Source: Triglochin maritima (lineage: Eukaryota > Streptophyta > Magnoliopsida > Alismatales > Juncaginaceae). Taken from it: a stretch of DNA of 64,000 nucleotides. Where the stretch lies: NCBI GenBank assembly GCA_963682175.1, contig OY821792.1, positions 134,001 through 198,000 of the forward strand, given 5' to 3'. Both the position numbers and the translations under genes were made by a program. The notes beneath the pieces are model-generated. The model saw only the letters and a program-made list of their open reading frames with translations. It searched no databases and was not told the origin of the DNA. Every line of letters starts with the position of its first letter. The stretch's first letter is position 1. Shown one piece after another: positions 1 through 11,757 of this stretch.

Positions 1-106
1 TATAATACACGGGTACAACGAACCATCCGTCCCCACTGAGAAATACATAACTACACACTTGTAGAAATTGGCAATCGGGAACAAGTCGCACAAAACCTTC
101 ATATAG

Positions 107-2006
107 TCATTTTTGCCACAAGGTCCTCCGCCCCCAATCAATACGCTGACGAGCCTGTACCACACCGTCATAATAAACGTGCTCATAAATGGGATGTGCC
201 CTTATCTCATTAGAAATCGCACGACAGACGTATAACCAATTGTCTTGACCATCATGGAAAACATCGGCAACACATCGAAATCCACGGTTGCCATCAACAC
301 GTACATCATTCCACCACTCCAGAAATGGTAAGATGATTCCAGGAAGTCTATCCACATATGGGAAGTCATCTACGTCAATCCGTCCAGACACTGCAAGATG
401 AAAAAATAGCAAAGTTATATATGATAACTGGAAGAACATGTTTACTGGAAAAATGACAAAATTATAATAATAACAACAAACATGTCGTTATACCATATCA
501 TGTACTCATGTTTACGGACGATCGACACGAACTAGAAGATCGACCACAACCTCACTCAGCATACTTAAAGGCACTCAGGTCGCGTCGTGTCGACTTTCCC
601 TTTGGTCGACCTCGTATCTTAGTATTTTCTACAGGTTATTCATAGTTCGACTGATCTGGGTGTAACTGGGCGTATAAAATACGAGAGACACTACGAATTA
701 CTGCAGGGTTTCTGCCAGAAATCTCGTCAACGAGGCTCCAAAAATGCTCGACGTCTTGTGATGACTGATCAACAAACTCTGGCATGTTGACTCCTTCTCC
801 AATCATAAGTGTATTCCAGAATGAATAAATCTGCTCTAAATAAATTACATCGCCTGAGTCAATACAACCACGTATGGTACATCACAAGGAATCTCATGTG
901 AAGTCAGAAAAGCACACCCACAGCGATATTCAACTTCATCACTTAAGTCCTACATTCTATTAAACTCCTCCAACAACAATGTCAAGTAGTGATGCAAAAC
1001 TCGACCATTTATATGTTGATATAAAGGATTTTTGAAGTTAGTGCGATTTCGACGTCTCGAATTTTCAAGAAAGTGTCGAATATTCGTCAGCTGCATTTCA
1101 ATGGCCGCGTTGACGCGGTCGAAAAGAGTGTCCAGAGCTGCATTCGATGAAGTAATCCAATCTTTCAGAGCCGTATGAGCACTTTCGACCCTACAGTTTG
1201 TAGTGTTGCCGAAATGAAGTACTTTGTTTGTCCAATTCAACACAAACTTTTCTTTATGCACTAACCACGTCTCATCTACATACTCCGTGAGTGCCGAAAA
1301 AATCCTATATGCATCTTTCATAATAGACAACTTTATTATACTCGGTCTCTGAACTAGAAAGCATGACTTTCCTCCACTGTCCACACTTAAAACCCTTTGT
1401 TGTCTGCTTGTTCTTGCCGAATATGTGGTATGCGTAATTGTATACGTCTTTGTTGATATGTCAGGTGCAAAGTAAATGAGTAGAGTCAGGAAAAACATCT
1501 CTCGTTGGTCGCATAAGGCCTAACTCTCGGTCCGTTATTATTGCAGTCGGACTGACAATACTCAATAACATATCTCGCAACTTCCCCAACACCCACAGGT
1601 AACTAGACTCGGTCTCATCTTTTATAATTGCATAGTCGATTAAGAAGTTCATGTTTGTTGGTGTCACCCCAACCATCTCAAACAAAGGCATCTTGTACTT
1701 GTTTGTTTTGTACGTCGAATCCATGCAAATTACCGAAGGGTATGTGCGTAACAACTGAACTGACGTCGGATGTGCCAAGAATGTGTGAGTAACACCATTA
1801 GTTTCTTCATCCGCCAGAGTCCAATACAAGTATTGATACTTCTTTGCCTGATACAGAAACTGCGGAGGGACATTTTTGTCTTCAGATTTCATCTGCCTCA
1901 TGTACTCTCTATAGTTATAAATGTGTCTCTGATTCGGATTATCCTTCGGGAATTTCTGCTTCACCGCCAACAAGATGTTACGTGGTTTCGCTTGTGCCTC
2001 AGTCAT
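107..2006 (-). pseudogene. Degenerate MULE transposase with C-terminal OTU domain
   Basis: This is a broken Mutator-like (MULE) transposase read on the - strand. The 1461-2006 part holds the first two acidic catalytic sites in the usual context (a CMDSTYKTNKY block, then an ITDRELGLM block). The 950-1330 part continues with the NCRVESAHTAL block that carries the catalytic Glu. A SWIM-like zinc motif (CGCAF...IPCD) is visible around 850-930 in shifted frames. The 107-439 part resembles the OTU cysteine-protease-like domain that some plant MULE transposases carry at their C terminus. Damage: an in-frame TGA at about 1462-1464 where the family has Trp (CTWHIN), a frameshift near 1320, at least one more between 560 and 900, and Arg (CGT) in place of the catalytic Cys of the OTU DGNC motif. 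The N-terminal DNA-binding region is missing upstream of 2006, and the OTU end runs off the window start. Family assignment is confident; activity is excluded. Confidence 0.85.
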
Positions 2007-2374
2007 TGATTGACATCATTTCATGCTCATATTCGTATCTTATATCCATTATCTTACATCTAAGCAATGCTATGTGACGAGTTTTATGTTTGAATTTCAG
2101 AAATAAAGAGGTTTGAAGAGAATAGCCATGAAAGGACCCAAAAGCAAGAAAAAGGACTTAATCGTGAGTCCTGGGGACTAAGATGCAAGGGAGAAGGACC
2201 TGATCGTAAGACCAAAGGACCTAAGAGCAAAATAGGAAACTCCACACCATCATGAGGAGTATTTTGGCAATTCGATTCGGGTCGGAGCTCCAACAGACCA
2301 AGTAGATGCATCCAAGACCCAGAAATACTTCAAGCAAAGCCCACAAAGAAAACCAGACGGATCTAAAGCTTATA

Positions 2375-2392
2375 GACCGCCAATTGGCGGTC
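2375..2392. repeat. Perfect 18-bp palindrome
   Basis: GACCGCCAATTGGCGGTC reads identically on both strands. It lies about 80 bp upstream of the conserved TCCCACATCG/TATA unit. It could form a cruciform or bind a dimeric protein; no function is shown. Confidence 0.8.
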
Positions 2393-2469
2393 CATATAGC
2401 CCAGGATCCGTTTAGTTTTCTGTAGCACGTGTATTAGTGTGTGCTTAGGCTATTTTTGGTATTGGTTTA

Positions 2470-2520
2470 GTCCCACATCGGGGGATTGTCCCCGATTAGC
2501 TTTTTCCATGCTTATAAATA
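2470..2520 (+). promoter_or_regulatory. USE-like motif plus TATA box
   Basis: GTCCCACATCG at 2470-2480 matches the plant snRNA upstream sequence element consensus RTCCCACATCG exactly. TATAAATA at 2513-2520 follows after 32 bp, close to the spacing of plant Pol II snRNA promoters. No snRNA sequence follows, so this is probably a transposon promoter that uses the same architecture. A second unit with the same spacing lies at 19833-19882. Confidence 0.55.
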
Positions 2521-3090
2521 GAACTCTTCACCTTCCATTGTAATTACCCATTGCTTGGTGGCATTCTCTCTACTAAGGAGTGAGCCTTGAAGCAAAAACT
2601 CAAGGTGGAGAAGAATGCTACCTTCAATGTGAGTCATTTGTTAATAAAATAATTCTTCTAGTTTCTTTTAATCTTGTCTTTTAATTTGTGCATGTTTGTT
2701 TAGTCTTTCCTTTTCTTTTATGTTTCTTTAATACTTCTTGCCTTCTTAGTTAACTTTCATTTCAGTATTATGCTTTCTTTTGTTAATATAGTTAGTGTAA
2801 TGAGTAGTGAGTAGTTCCATCCCCATTTGGGGGTGGAGAAATATGTGATATAATCATGTAGTGTATTAAGTGTGTGTTATCTTTATCCCTTGAGCTTTAT
2901 ATGATTTCCATAACCATCTAATGGGTTTTCACTCTTATCTTTGATATGCTAATGCTCTTGAATGAAGCTTAGCTTATGCTTTGATTAGTGGACCTATTTT
3001 ATGGGGAATGATAAGGTTAGGATTTGGATGAAGTTAATATTGGAAACACAATTTGTAGTGTATGTGCTCTTGTTGCCTTTACCTTAGCTA

Positions 3091-3242
3091 ATGTCTTGTA
3101 TGTTTTAATGATGTAGTCTTATCTTAATTCATGTGGAGGCATAGTAGGGTCTAGTCTTTATAATTGAGTTCATTTAGCTTCATTCCAATTATTGTCTTGT
3201 ATGTTTTAATGATGTAGTCGTATCTTAATTCATGTGGAGGCA
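3091..3242. repeat. Direct repeat, about 50-bp units 101 bp apart
   Basis: A block beginning TGTCTTGTATGTTTTAATGA at about 3092 is repeated almost identically at about 3193, each running through a GTGGAGGCA end. It is a local tandem duplication within the LTR-like region. Confidence 0.8.
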
Positions 3243-3539
3243 AAGTTGGATGTAGTTTTATGATTTCATGCACTACATGTTGTGAGGAGCTTAATGAACA
3301 CACACACACTCTTTTATGTTCACATTATTTCTCTACCCCCTTTGGGGTTTAGTTTTATCGTTTCTTCTCCATTTCATTTCAGCTTTGTAGTTTAGATTAG
3401 TGTAATACATCTTTCTCTCCTTCTTTTACCTCTCGCATTCGAACAAACCAAGTGTCGACACACCTCCCAGTGGACGACCCGTATTTGCCACCGCTTCAAC
3501 ACGGCCGTGCACTTGCGGTTAATATAAAACGATCAATCA

Positions 3540-5270
3540 TTTATCCAATTTCCAAAAATAAAAATTTAAAGAAAGATAAACATATGCCTTTTTCCGTTTT
3601 GTTGATTCCTTATAAATAATCATTTAATAAAAAAAATTCTATAAATTAGACATAAGTCTAAATTTTAATTCTAACATTCACAAGATGTGTTTCAAATATT
3701 TAAAACTATCAAAAGAATCAATTAGAATTAAATCAACAAAACTATCGGAAAACTCGAAAAAGACAGAACATGAATTGTTTCGATTGTAGATGGTAAACTA
3801 AAATTAATTATATAGTCTAATTATTGAAAATATGAACTAAATGCTCTGATACCACTGTAGGATTTCGTGTCCCTATGTATGTATATATTTTAAAAAATTT
3901 AATACAACATACAAGATCGAATTTCAATATTACTTCCCGAAAATATTACTTCCCGGTTGACCGTGCACACTCGGTTAACCGAACCCAATTGTCCAGACAC
4001 TCCAGACAATTTCGGTCAACCAATTGCGCTTACCCGTTCCCTATTCGGTTAACCAATCCGAAGATACCCCGGTCGACCGAACCATGAACGGTTCACCGTG
4101 TTTGACCCCGATTTTGCCTTTGTCAAATTTTGGATTTATTTCCAACAAAATTTGATCTTTTTGGGTTTTTAGCAAATTCACATCTTATGTGATATATTAT
4201 CCTATGCAATATTAAATTATTACACCCCATAATATATATACCTCATATGAATTTATTATGATTCTAATTATGTCAATTCTCATGACATATTGATTTTATT
4301 CATTCACCACATGTGTCCTATTTTCACATGAAACCCGACACATCATATGAACTTAAAATCAAACCTCTTGTTTCCCAGTTTTGTGATGTGACCTATGGGA
4401 GGATCTAAGCCAAATTGGTAGTGATATTAAATACTTAATATCTCAAACTAGAAGCGGTATCTAGCTACACATTATAGTTACCCAATTAGCATAGATGTCT
4501 TTGTTCCACTTGAACTAAAACACGATCCATTTAGTGATGTAAGTGCATCACTTGTGTCCGTCCCTTGCCTCATGATATTAAGAATATATACAAAGTAGAA
4601 ATGTGTTATCTTTGTATTATATTCATTTCTTGATCTCTCTAAGCTAATTATAACTATGTAATTTAACTCAGGTTACATTGTGGACATTATAATTTTGCTT
4701 TATCAAGGGGCCACTAATATCATCACTCAATTAAGAGGGGCAATGATAATCGTTTGACTAGCTATCTTTTCCACCACCAGTCATGCTCAACCAACTATTG
4801 CCTTTATCACTACACTCATTGATAGCTTTTGACAATAATCAAATTAAGCATTTCTTGAGTGAAAAGATATAAGTCTCATATCTTAGGATCCAAGACACAG
4901 TAAAAACATTAATGACACGAAACACAATTCCATAATGTTTTACTTGTTAGGTCTATTCAATATATAAAAGTAATTTTTCCTCTTTTATATACTCGTGTCG
5001 TCAATTACTTGTAGAGCTACAACAATCGATGACCAACATGACAATCTTATCTCGGCAATTAATGTTCCATGTTAATTACCATGATTGTGAATAACTTTTG
5101 ATTTATGTAAACTATTATCTTTTAGAGCTCTACGGTTAAGGACCAAGCGTCTCTTCCTTAACACTTCCAAAAGACGAATACCATAATCAAGGAACAAAAT
5201 GCTTGCACATTCAATTCATAATAATTGACATATAAAAGTAAAACTTTTAGAACACATTCCTTTCACAACA
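3540..5270 (-). mobile_element. Copia LTR + primer binding site, left arm of inverted pair
   Basis: Read on the - strand, this is an LTR of about 1.4 kb (about 5270 to 3856, ending in CA), then one spacer base, then the primer binding site and about 300 bp of leader. It is the reverse-complement partner of 8190-10250; matching blocks are obvious, for example 4880-5050 against 8390-8570, and 3847-3895 against 9949-9998. The part next to the primer site (about 3900-4100) differs: this copy has repeated CGGTTAACCG/CGGTCGACC motifs where the right copy has its TATA box. No gag-pol remains. The LTR 5' end is approximate. Confidence 0.7.
3843..3854 (-). other. Retrotransposon primer binding site (initiator Met tRNA)
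   Basis: On the - strand the 12 bases are TGGTATCAGAGC, the classical plant primer binding site complementary to the 3' end of initiator methionine tRNA. They follow one base after the LTR terminal CA. This fixes the LTR edge at 3856 and the element orientation. Confidence 0.85.
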
Positions 5271-5620
5271 TACCACCTTTACCATTTTGGATCACCCACT
5301 CAGCAGTAGAAGAACTACCATGTCGCTCCCGTCCTCTACCATACTCCCCCGGCCTCTCCTCCTCCAACCTCAATCGGCCACCATCGTCACTCTCATCATC
5401 GTCACTCTCCACCTGATCTGAAACGTCATCATCATCGAAGGAATCCTCACGTGTCTCACAAAGACGTAAACTCTTTCTCTCTCTCCTAACCAAAGCAGAT
5501 ATACCCCATCTACATGGATGACGAGGAGCTGAATCATCATCTAACCTATATACAACACGTAAGAGAACTGATTTTCCTTTTCCTTCACGGTAACCCGATG
5601 ACTATTAATTCAATTTTAGA
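5263..5620 (-). pseudogene. Unrecognised coding-like fragment, acidic
   Basis: On the - strand a frame open from about 5560 down to 5263 reads through a basic segment and then a run of acidic residues (FDDDDVSDQVESDDDESDD), then a charged Arg/Glu/Gly stretch. Codon content and the lack of simple repeats look coding-like. There is no convincing start, no splice-linked neighbour and no family that I recognise. It lies just inside the left copia arm, so it may be an exon fragment left between two transposon insertions, or part of the unidentified element in the spacer. Confidence 0.3.
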
Positions 5621-5940
5621 AATAAAATTTTGTTAATAGATTTAAATTACTAAATTTACAAATTGATCAATCAATAAAACTAATTCTAATCAATTTAACT
5701 AACGATTATAACTAATTATAACAATTAATAAATTTAACCAATTAATCAATTAATGTAACTAATTATAACAATTAATTAATTTTAATAACAATTATAACTA
5801 ATTATTCAATTTAACTAATTATAACAATTAAATTAACTAGTTAATTAATTTAACTAACTAGTAAATAACAATTAAATAATTTAATTAACTAATTAATACA
5901 TTTAATTAACAATTAAAATTAAATTTTAATTCATTAAAAA
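5620..5940. repeat. AT-rich low-complexity tract
   Basis: About 300 bp built from variants of AATTAATTAACTAATTATAACA. It is cryptically repetitive with no coding capacity. Confidence 0.85.
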
Positions 5941-5958
5941 AAAGGGGCATCTGCGGTA

Positions 5959-5993
5959 GCTGCCCCCCCCCCCCCCCCCCCCTTCGGGGCAGC
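5959..5993. repeat. 20-nt poly-C tract within a hairpin
   Basis: An uninterrupted run of 20 C (5963-5982) is bracketed by GCTGCCCC and GGGGCAGC, so the tract sits in an inverted repeat. The next 170 bp are unusually GC-rich for this neighbourhood. A homopolymer this long is also a likely place for a sequencing-length error. Confidence 0.8.
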
Positions 5994-5999
5994 ATCAAC

Positions 6000-8185
6000 G
6001 GTAGTAGGCGTCCCCTAAGGGGAGGACGTACACCAAAGCTGCTCACCCTTGGGGGGGGCTCCGTTGAACGCCCTCTCGATTTTTTTGTAAACTTAAAATA
6101 AAGGCCTCCTTTCCTGGCCTCCCTCGAACGTCCACTAGCTCCTTTCCTGGCCTCCGAGACATTATTTTTAATGAGTTTTAGGAAGATGAAGTAATAGTGA
6201 TGGTTGGAGAGTGAAATGAAGAGATATAAGTAGAAATGAGAGAAGGTCAAGATGGCAATTGAGACGGGCAATTTAAGGAAAAAATAGGCAATGTTTAATA
6301 GTTTAGTAAAAGGACGACAAATTAAAAGTGAAAACACATAACCTCAATATTGTTATGAAATGAAAAAGACATGGATATCAAAAAGAAGGATGAAGATTTT
6401 TCATTACTCTCACATAAATAATACAATGCCTTTATAGTCTGATTACAGGAAATATCCATTCTAGAAATATAGACAAGAGACATAGATGTTACAATGCAAT
6501 AACAAGCTAATAAATGAGACATATAATACACATCAATGGGAGAATTACATTTCATTTGAATGTGAAGGTTACAAGAAGTTGCAATACCAAGTTATAAGGT
6601 AACTTATCCATATGAATATATGAGATATTTCTTGTTTCATAACACTCTCACTTGGATGATCACTTTTTGTAATACGTTTTTTGGTCTGTCTCGTTAAAAA
6701 CCTTGTCAATTAAAATCCTGTGAGACAAAACTTGGTGAAGGAAAAAAGAGTTCAGAGCGTATCAATATCCCCCTCATTTCAACATATATTTATATACTAT
6801 GTTGAAGAATAGCGTTATGCTCATGTCTCGTTAAAAATTTTGTTACAAAAATCCCGTGAGAAAATAACTAAGGAAAAAATGTGCATGTCATATGCTAACA
6901 CAATTGCACAAGTTGTCTTGTTAAACACTTTGTCAAGTAAAACCCTGTAGGACAAAAACTTGAAAATGAGAAAAATAGTACAACTACGAGCCATCTGGGT
7001 TCTATCCCTTAGAGATAGTCATCATTCTGGGATGATAATTCCATATCCGCCCTCCTGATTCATAGTTCACCAACTAATTTCAAAAGATTACAACATATCC
7101 ACAATAACACAAAATTTTCAAATATATTGGAGACATCACTGAAGTAAATATTTATCTCAAGAATATAATAAGTTTGATAGATCCGTAAAGAGGTAGTGAA
7201 AAATATACTGAACGTCATTTGAATGTGTTTGAAGAAACATTATGCCTACATAAACAATCATTGTGAATGTATTAGGTCTAGTTTTATATACAACATATTT
7301 TATGACGTTCTAGGAAATGAACTTCAGGTCCTAATCCAACATCTTTAGTTACATATAATTGGATCTTTGTTTACACAGTACAGACAATTTGTCATTGCTT
7401 TGTTTTCCAAGTGAACTTTTTTGTATAATATATCTTTATATGTTTGTATCATTGTAGCAATTCTTTTCTAAAGAATGTTCGAACTGTAGGTAAAAAAAAG
7501 TAGACTTTTCTCCAGTCATTTATTTCACAATTTATCATTCAAATATTTCACAGGTATTTAATCTCTTCAGGAGTTCCTTTATCATATTATTCTTCGAGAT
7601 GATATGCACATTCTCTTTGTTTGTTCATGAGGTGATATTTTCATAAATTATGTCGCATTTCTTCATTATAATTTGCCTTGGGCAATTTAGTCCTCAATTC
7701 AGGGACTCTCGTATAAATACAAATATCAATATCAAGTGACTTATACAAATTTGTAGTGAGACCTATCTTATATATGCTTATATATATTTTTGTTTACATG
7801 TCATACTGGTCAAGTAACATAACGTAATATTATACATTTCGACAGAATGAGTAACATCATAATAGGTGTGAGGTCTTGCGAAAAACTATTGTGTCATTAC
7901 TCGCTTTATAATGTACCACCACATTATTATAATGTGATTTCTATTCATATTCTTCAGGAATATAATTTCAGAAATCAAGACTACATGTCCAAACAATATG
8001 TTTATTAAGCGAGTGTAGTTCTACATTCTTTGCATTCTTTTATTCATTTCAAATGTGAATGCATCTGACATTTTTATAATATTATAGGTTATGGATCCTG
8101 ATTTTCTCTTGAATTAGCATGCTACTAAGAAGGCGAATTTGTCGTCGACGATAACTTTTAACTATTTTATATTTCTCTCTCGTAT
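6000..8185. mobile_element. Retrotransposon-like spacer without genes
   Basis: The stretch between the inverted copia arms has no credible ORF. Around 6690-6760 and 6830-6970 there are repeated phrases of the type TCTCGTTAAAAACCTTGTCA and CTGTGAGACAAAACTTGG, which I associate with LTR regions of plant copia elements. The remainder is AT-rich. I see no boundaries, so this is a class-level guess. Confidence 0.35.
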
Positions 8186-9521
8186 CAACATAGTGAAGGG
8201 AGTGTGTTCTAAAAGTTACTTTTATTTGTCAATTATAATGAATTGGATGTGCAAATATTTTGTTCCTTGATTAATGTATTCATCTTTTAAAAAAGTTAAC
8301 GAAGATGCTCTTGGTCCTTAACTGTAGAGCTCTAAAAGATAATAATTTACATAAATCAAAAGTTATTCACAATCATGATAATTGATATGAAACATTAATT
8401 ACCAAGATAAGATTGTCGTGTTGGTCATCGATTATTGTAGATCTACAAATATTTGACGACACGAGTATATAAAAGAGGAAAATGAATACTTTTATATATT
8501 GAATAGACCTAGCAAGTAAAAGATTATGAAATTGTGTTTTGTGTTATTAATGTTTTACTGTGTCTTGGATCGTAAGATATGAGACTTATATTTTCACATA
8601 AGGAATGTTCAATTTGATTATTGTCAAAAACTATCAATGAGTATAGTGATAAAGGCAATAGTTAGTTAAACGTGACTTATGCTGGAAAAGATAATTCCTC
8701 AAAAGATTATCATTGACCCTCTTTACTTGAGTGATGATATTACCGGGCCCCTTGATAAAGCAAAATTATAATGTGCATAATGTGACTTATGTTAAGTTAT
8801 ATATTTATAATTAGCTTAAGAGATCAAGAAATGAATATAAAATACAAAGGTGACACATTTCTACTTTGTATAATATTCTTAATATCATGAGGCAAATGAT
8901 GAACAAAAGTTATGTCCTTACATCACTAAATGGATCGTGTTTAGTTCGAGTGAACAAAAATATCTATGTTAATTGGGTAACTATAATGTGTAGCTAGATA
9001 CCACTTATAGTTTATGATATTAAGTGTTTAACATCATTGCCAATTGACTTAGATCCTCCTATAAGTCACCACAAAACTGAGAAACAAGAAGATTGATTTT
9101 ATATTCATATGACATATCGAATTTCGTGTGAAATAATATATATGTGGTGAATCGATAAAATCAATGTATCATGAAAATGACAGTTAGAATCATTTATAAG
9201 TTCGTATGAGATGTATGTATTATGGGATGTAATGGTTGACATTACATATGATAATATATTATATGATTTATGAGTTTTCTAAAATCCTCAAAGATCAAAT
9301 ATTGTTGGATATAAAACCAAATTTTGATAAAATGCAAAAAATGGTTAATACGGTTTTGCCCGAATTAATACGGAATTAGTATTAATCATATATTAGAATT
9401 ATTTCAATTATAGTTAAATGTGGATGTGGATGATTGTGTCAAATTGTGATTGAATTTAGGGTGAGAAAAACAAGAGATCATGGGTTAGTGGTTAGCTTAT
9501 GATGTGGGTGTTGGGAGACCC

Positions 9522-9529
9522 TATAAATA
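9522..9529 (+). promoter_or_regulatory. LTR TATA box
   Basis: TATAAATA in the context CCCTATAAATAGG, about 450 bp upstream of the LTR end and followed by CT-rich sequence. It is the likely promoter of this LTR. The equivalent part of the left LTR has been replaced. Confidence 0.6.
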
Positions 9530-9978
9530 GGTCATCTCTCCCTCATTGTTTTAACTAATGCAAAAATTTCTCTCTCCCTAACAACCATATCAATCCATCC
9601 AAAACTTCCTTAATTATTTCAAGCTTTTGGAGATTAATTTCTCAAGGAGCATAAATGGGTTATTAGTTAGATTTAAACCTTGATTTAGAGATTGAATTGC
9701 TAGTTCATTTCTCTCTAATCTTGTTTAGAGTTCGGTGAACACTTGGAGGCGAATCGGCGGGCGATTCGACGAGCAGCGTAACTCCAGATCTTCATAAAGG
9801 TTGTAGAGAACTTTTGATTATGATCCTCTTATATTTGTTTTAACATATATTGATTATATGATATTAGAATAAATATAAACCGATGTACACGAAATTGTTT
9901 AAAATATAGAAATCGATCATGTATACATGTATTAAAATTTTAAAATATACACATACATAGGGACACAAAATCCCACAG

Positions 9979-9990
9979 TGGTATCAAAGC
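9979..9990 (+). other. Retrotransposon primer binding site, one mismatch
   Basis: TGGTATCAAAGC differs at one position from the initiator-Met-tRNA primer site TGGTATCAGAGC. It follows the LTR terminal CA by one base, exactly as in the left arm. Confidence 0.8.
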
Positions 9991-10953
9991 GTTCAGTTCA
10001 TATTTTCAATGATTAAACTATTATTTTAGTTTGTCATCTCCAATCGAAACAATTCGAGTTTTATGTCTTTTCGAGTTTTTCGACAGTTTTGTTGATTTAA
10101 TTCTAATTAATTATTTTGATAGTTTTAAATGTTTTGACTCATGTCTAAAATATAAATTTTCATTTTTATTAAATGATTATTTTATAAGAAATCGACAAAA
10201 TGAAAAAAACATATGTTTATCTCTCCTTTAAAAAATTCTTGGAAATTGGCTAAACAACGGTTCAAATGTTTGTATTTTGAACTATGGATGTGCAAAATCA
10301 TTCTTATTGGATTTCAAATGGTTTTGGAATTGTTTGATTGTGAGATGAAGGATAAACTAAATCAAGTAATTTATAGTATATGTACATGTGTTGCTCGAGT
10401 TCTATTTTGCAGGGATATGTGAGTTTGTATGTTCTGACGAAGCCATTTGTGAATGAATCAATGTGTATGTTATTATTATTCAATCACAGTGGTTTATGTA
10501 TATGTAAAGGATAAATTTCTATAACTATGTATATGCATGCATATGAGAGAGTTTTTACATAGGATTTGCACTAGACAATTTTCAAAATTATGAGATGCAT
10601 CTTTATATTTTTCAATATCTACATCCATGGTGCAAGAGGATATCCCATAGAAGACGCTGAAGATGTGCAAAGGTCAAGGACGTGAGAACATATAAACCCA
10701 CACTGATATGTGAGTGGATATATTTATGTTTGTGTGCTTGACATGTGTGATTGTGTAAATGAATGTTAGGATGTGTATAGATGATAAATATGCATGATCA
10801 CCTAAATTTTAAATCACATATAAATGTTTAAATTGTCTAACCAAAAATTAAGAGTATTTTTCTTTCTTATTTCATCCACTAGCAGTCATCGATCGAGAGA
10901 TATTCTGCTCGCACTTAGCGGGAGATAGTTTCCTCCATCTTTGAGAATAGTGA
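9991..10953. other. Copia leader DNA, no gene
   Basis: AT-rich sequence downstream of the primer binding site. Its first 250 bp match the left arm inverted. Short ORFs exist but have no family resemblance. It resumes after the Harbinger-like insertion at 13420. Confidence 0.5.
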
Positions 10954-11295
10954 GAGCATCCTTAACAGCGTCCGGGCAGTTCCCGGGCGCCCTGCTTTCT
11001 CTCTCAGCCACGTCAGCTTCTCTCTCTGCCACGTCAGCACAAACCCACCCCCTACAAAATCCTTAACCATTACCCAATCCACCCAGTCACGCTACAGTAT
11101 TTGTTGTCACGTCATTATTTTTATTCTTCTCTCCAAAACTCTTTCAACAATCAACAAAATATATTAATAATCATTATCGTAATTATTTAATATCAACAAT
11201 TCATTCGTTTTTAATTAACATTTAATTAAAAAATACCAAAATATTATTAAAATTTAGAAAACCACAAATTAATAAATTTAAAATTTAAAATTTAG

Positions 11296-11655
11296 GACTT
11301 ACAGTATGCGCGTGACTCACAAAAGACGAGATGATTGGATCGAGGCTTGGACTTCTCAGGCATCGAGGACCTACAGTATGCGCGTGACTCACAAGAGACG
11401 AGACGATTGGATCGAGACTTGGACTTCTCAGGCATCGAGGACCTACAGTATGCGCGTGACTCACAAGAGACGAGACGATTGGATCGAGACTTGGATTTCT
11501 CAGGCATCAAGGACCTACAGTATGCGCGTGACTCACAAACGACGAGACGATTGGATCGAGGCTTGGACTTCTCAAGCATCGAGGACCTACAGTATGCGCG
11601 TGACTCACAAAAGACGAGACGATTGGATCGAGGACCTACAGTACGCGCGTGACTA
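11296..11655 (+). repeat. 72-bp tandem repeat array, about 4.7 copies
   Basis: Units containing CAGTATGCGCGTGACTCACA recur at 72-bp steps: four full copies, a truncated fifth, and a final partial unit. Because 72 is divisible by three, several frames on both strands stay open and give repetitive peptides. These are not likely genes. The array sits just upstream of a TATA-like stretch near 11660 and the ORF1 start, so it could act as enhancer or protein-binding array. Confidence 0.9.
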
Positions 11656-11757
11656 CTTCAATATATATACCCCAACCACATTAATTCTCTACTCACCTCT
11701 ATTCCAATCTTACTTCTTCCACCATAATTCTCTACTCACCTCTACTCTCTACTCAAA

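Larger units (their letters stand above)
2010..3540 (+). mobile_element. LTR-retrotransposon-like non-coding remnant
   Basis: No gene is visible in this 1.5-kb stretch. It has the look of an LTR and leader: a TATA box at 2513-2520 preceded by a conserved upstream motif, a pyrimidine-rich stretch after 2640, and near 3435-3520 a GC-richer block that resembles leader sequences downstream of plant Ty3-type LTRs. A perfect 18-bp palindrome lies at 2375-2392. I could not find a second LTR, a primer binding site or a target duplication, so the class is uncertain. Confidence 0.35.
8190..10250 (+). mobile_element. Copia LTR + primer binding site + leader, right arm
   Basis: An LTR of about 1.8 kb ends with CA at 9977. 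After one base comes the primer binding site at 9979-9990, then leader DNA. The unit is the inverted counterpart of 3540-5270. A TATA box (TATAAATA, 9522-9529) lies upstream of a pyrimidine-rich stretch, as expected for the U3/R boundary. No gag-pol ORF follows. The downstream DNA is interrupted by a Harbinger-like element at 10954 and a CACTA end at 13805. Confidence 0.7.

Noticed and set aside
2470..2640. snRNA gene downstream of the USE/TATA unit
   Set aside because: The transcribed region does not resemble U1-U6 and continues as LTR-like sequence.
11292..11652. Overlapping ORFs on both strands with 24-residue repeats
   Set aside because: Result of a 72-bp repeat unit divisible by three; not independent genes.
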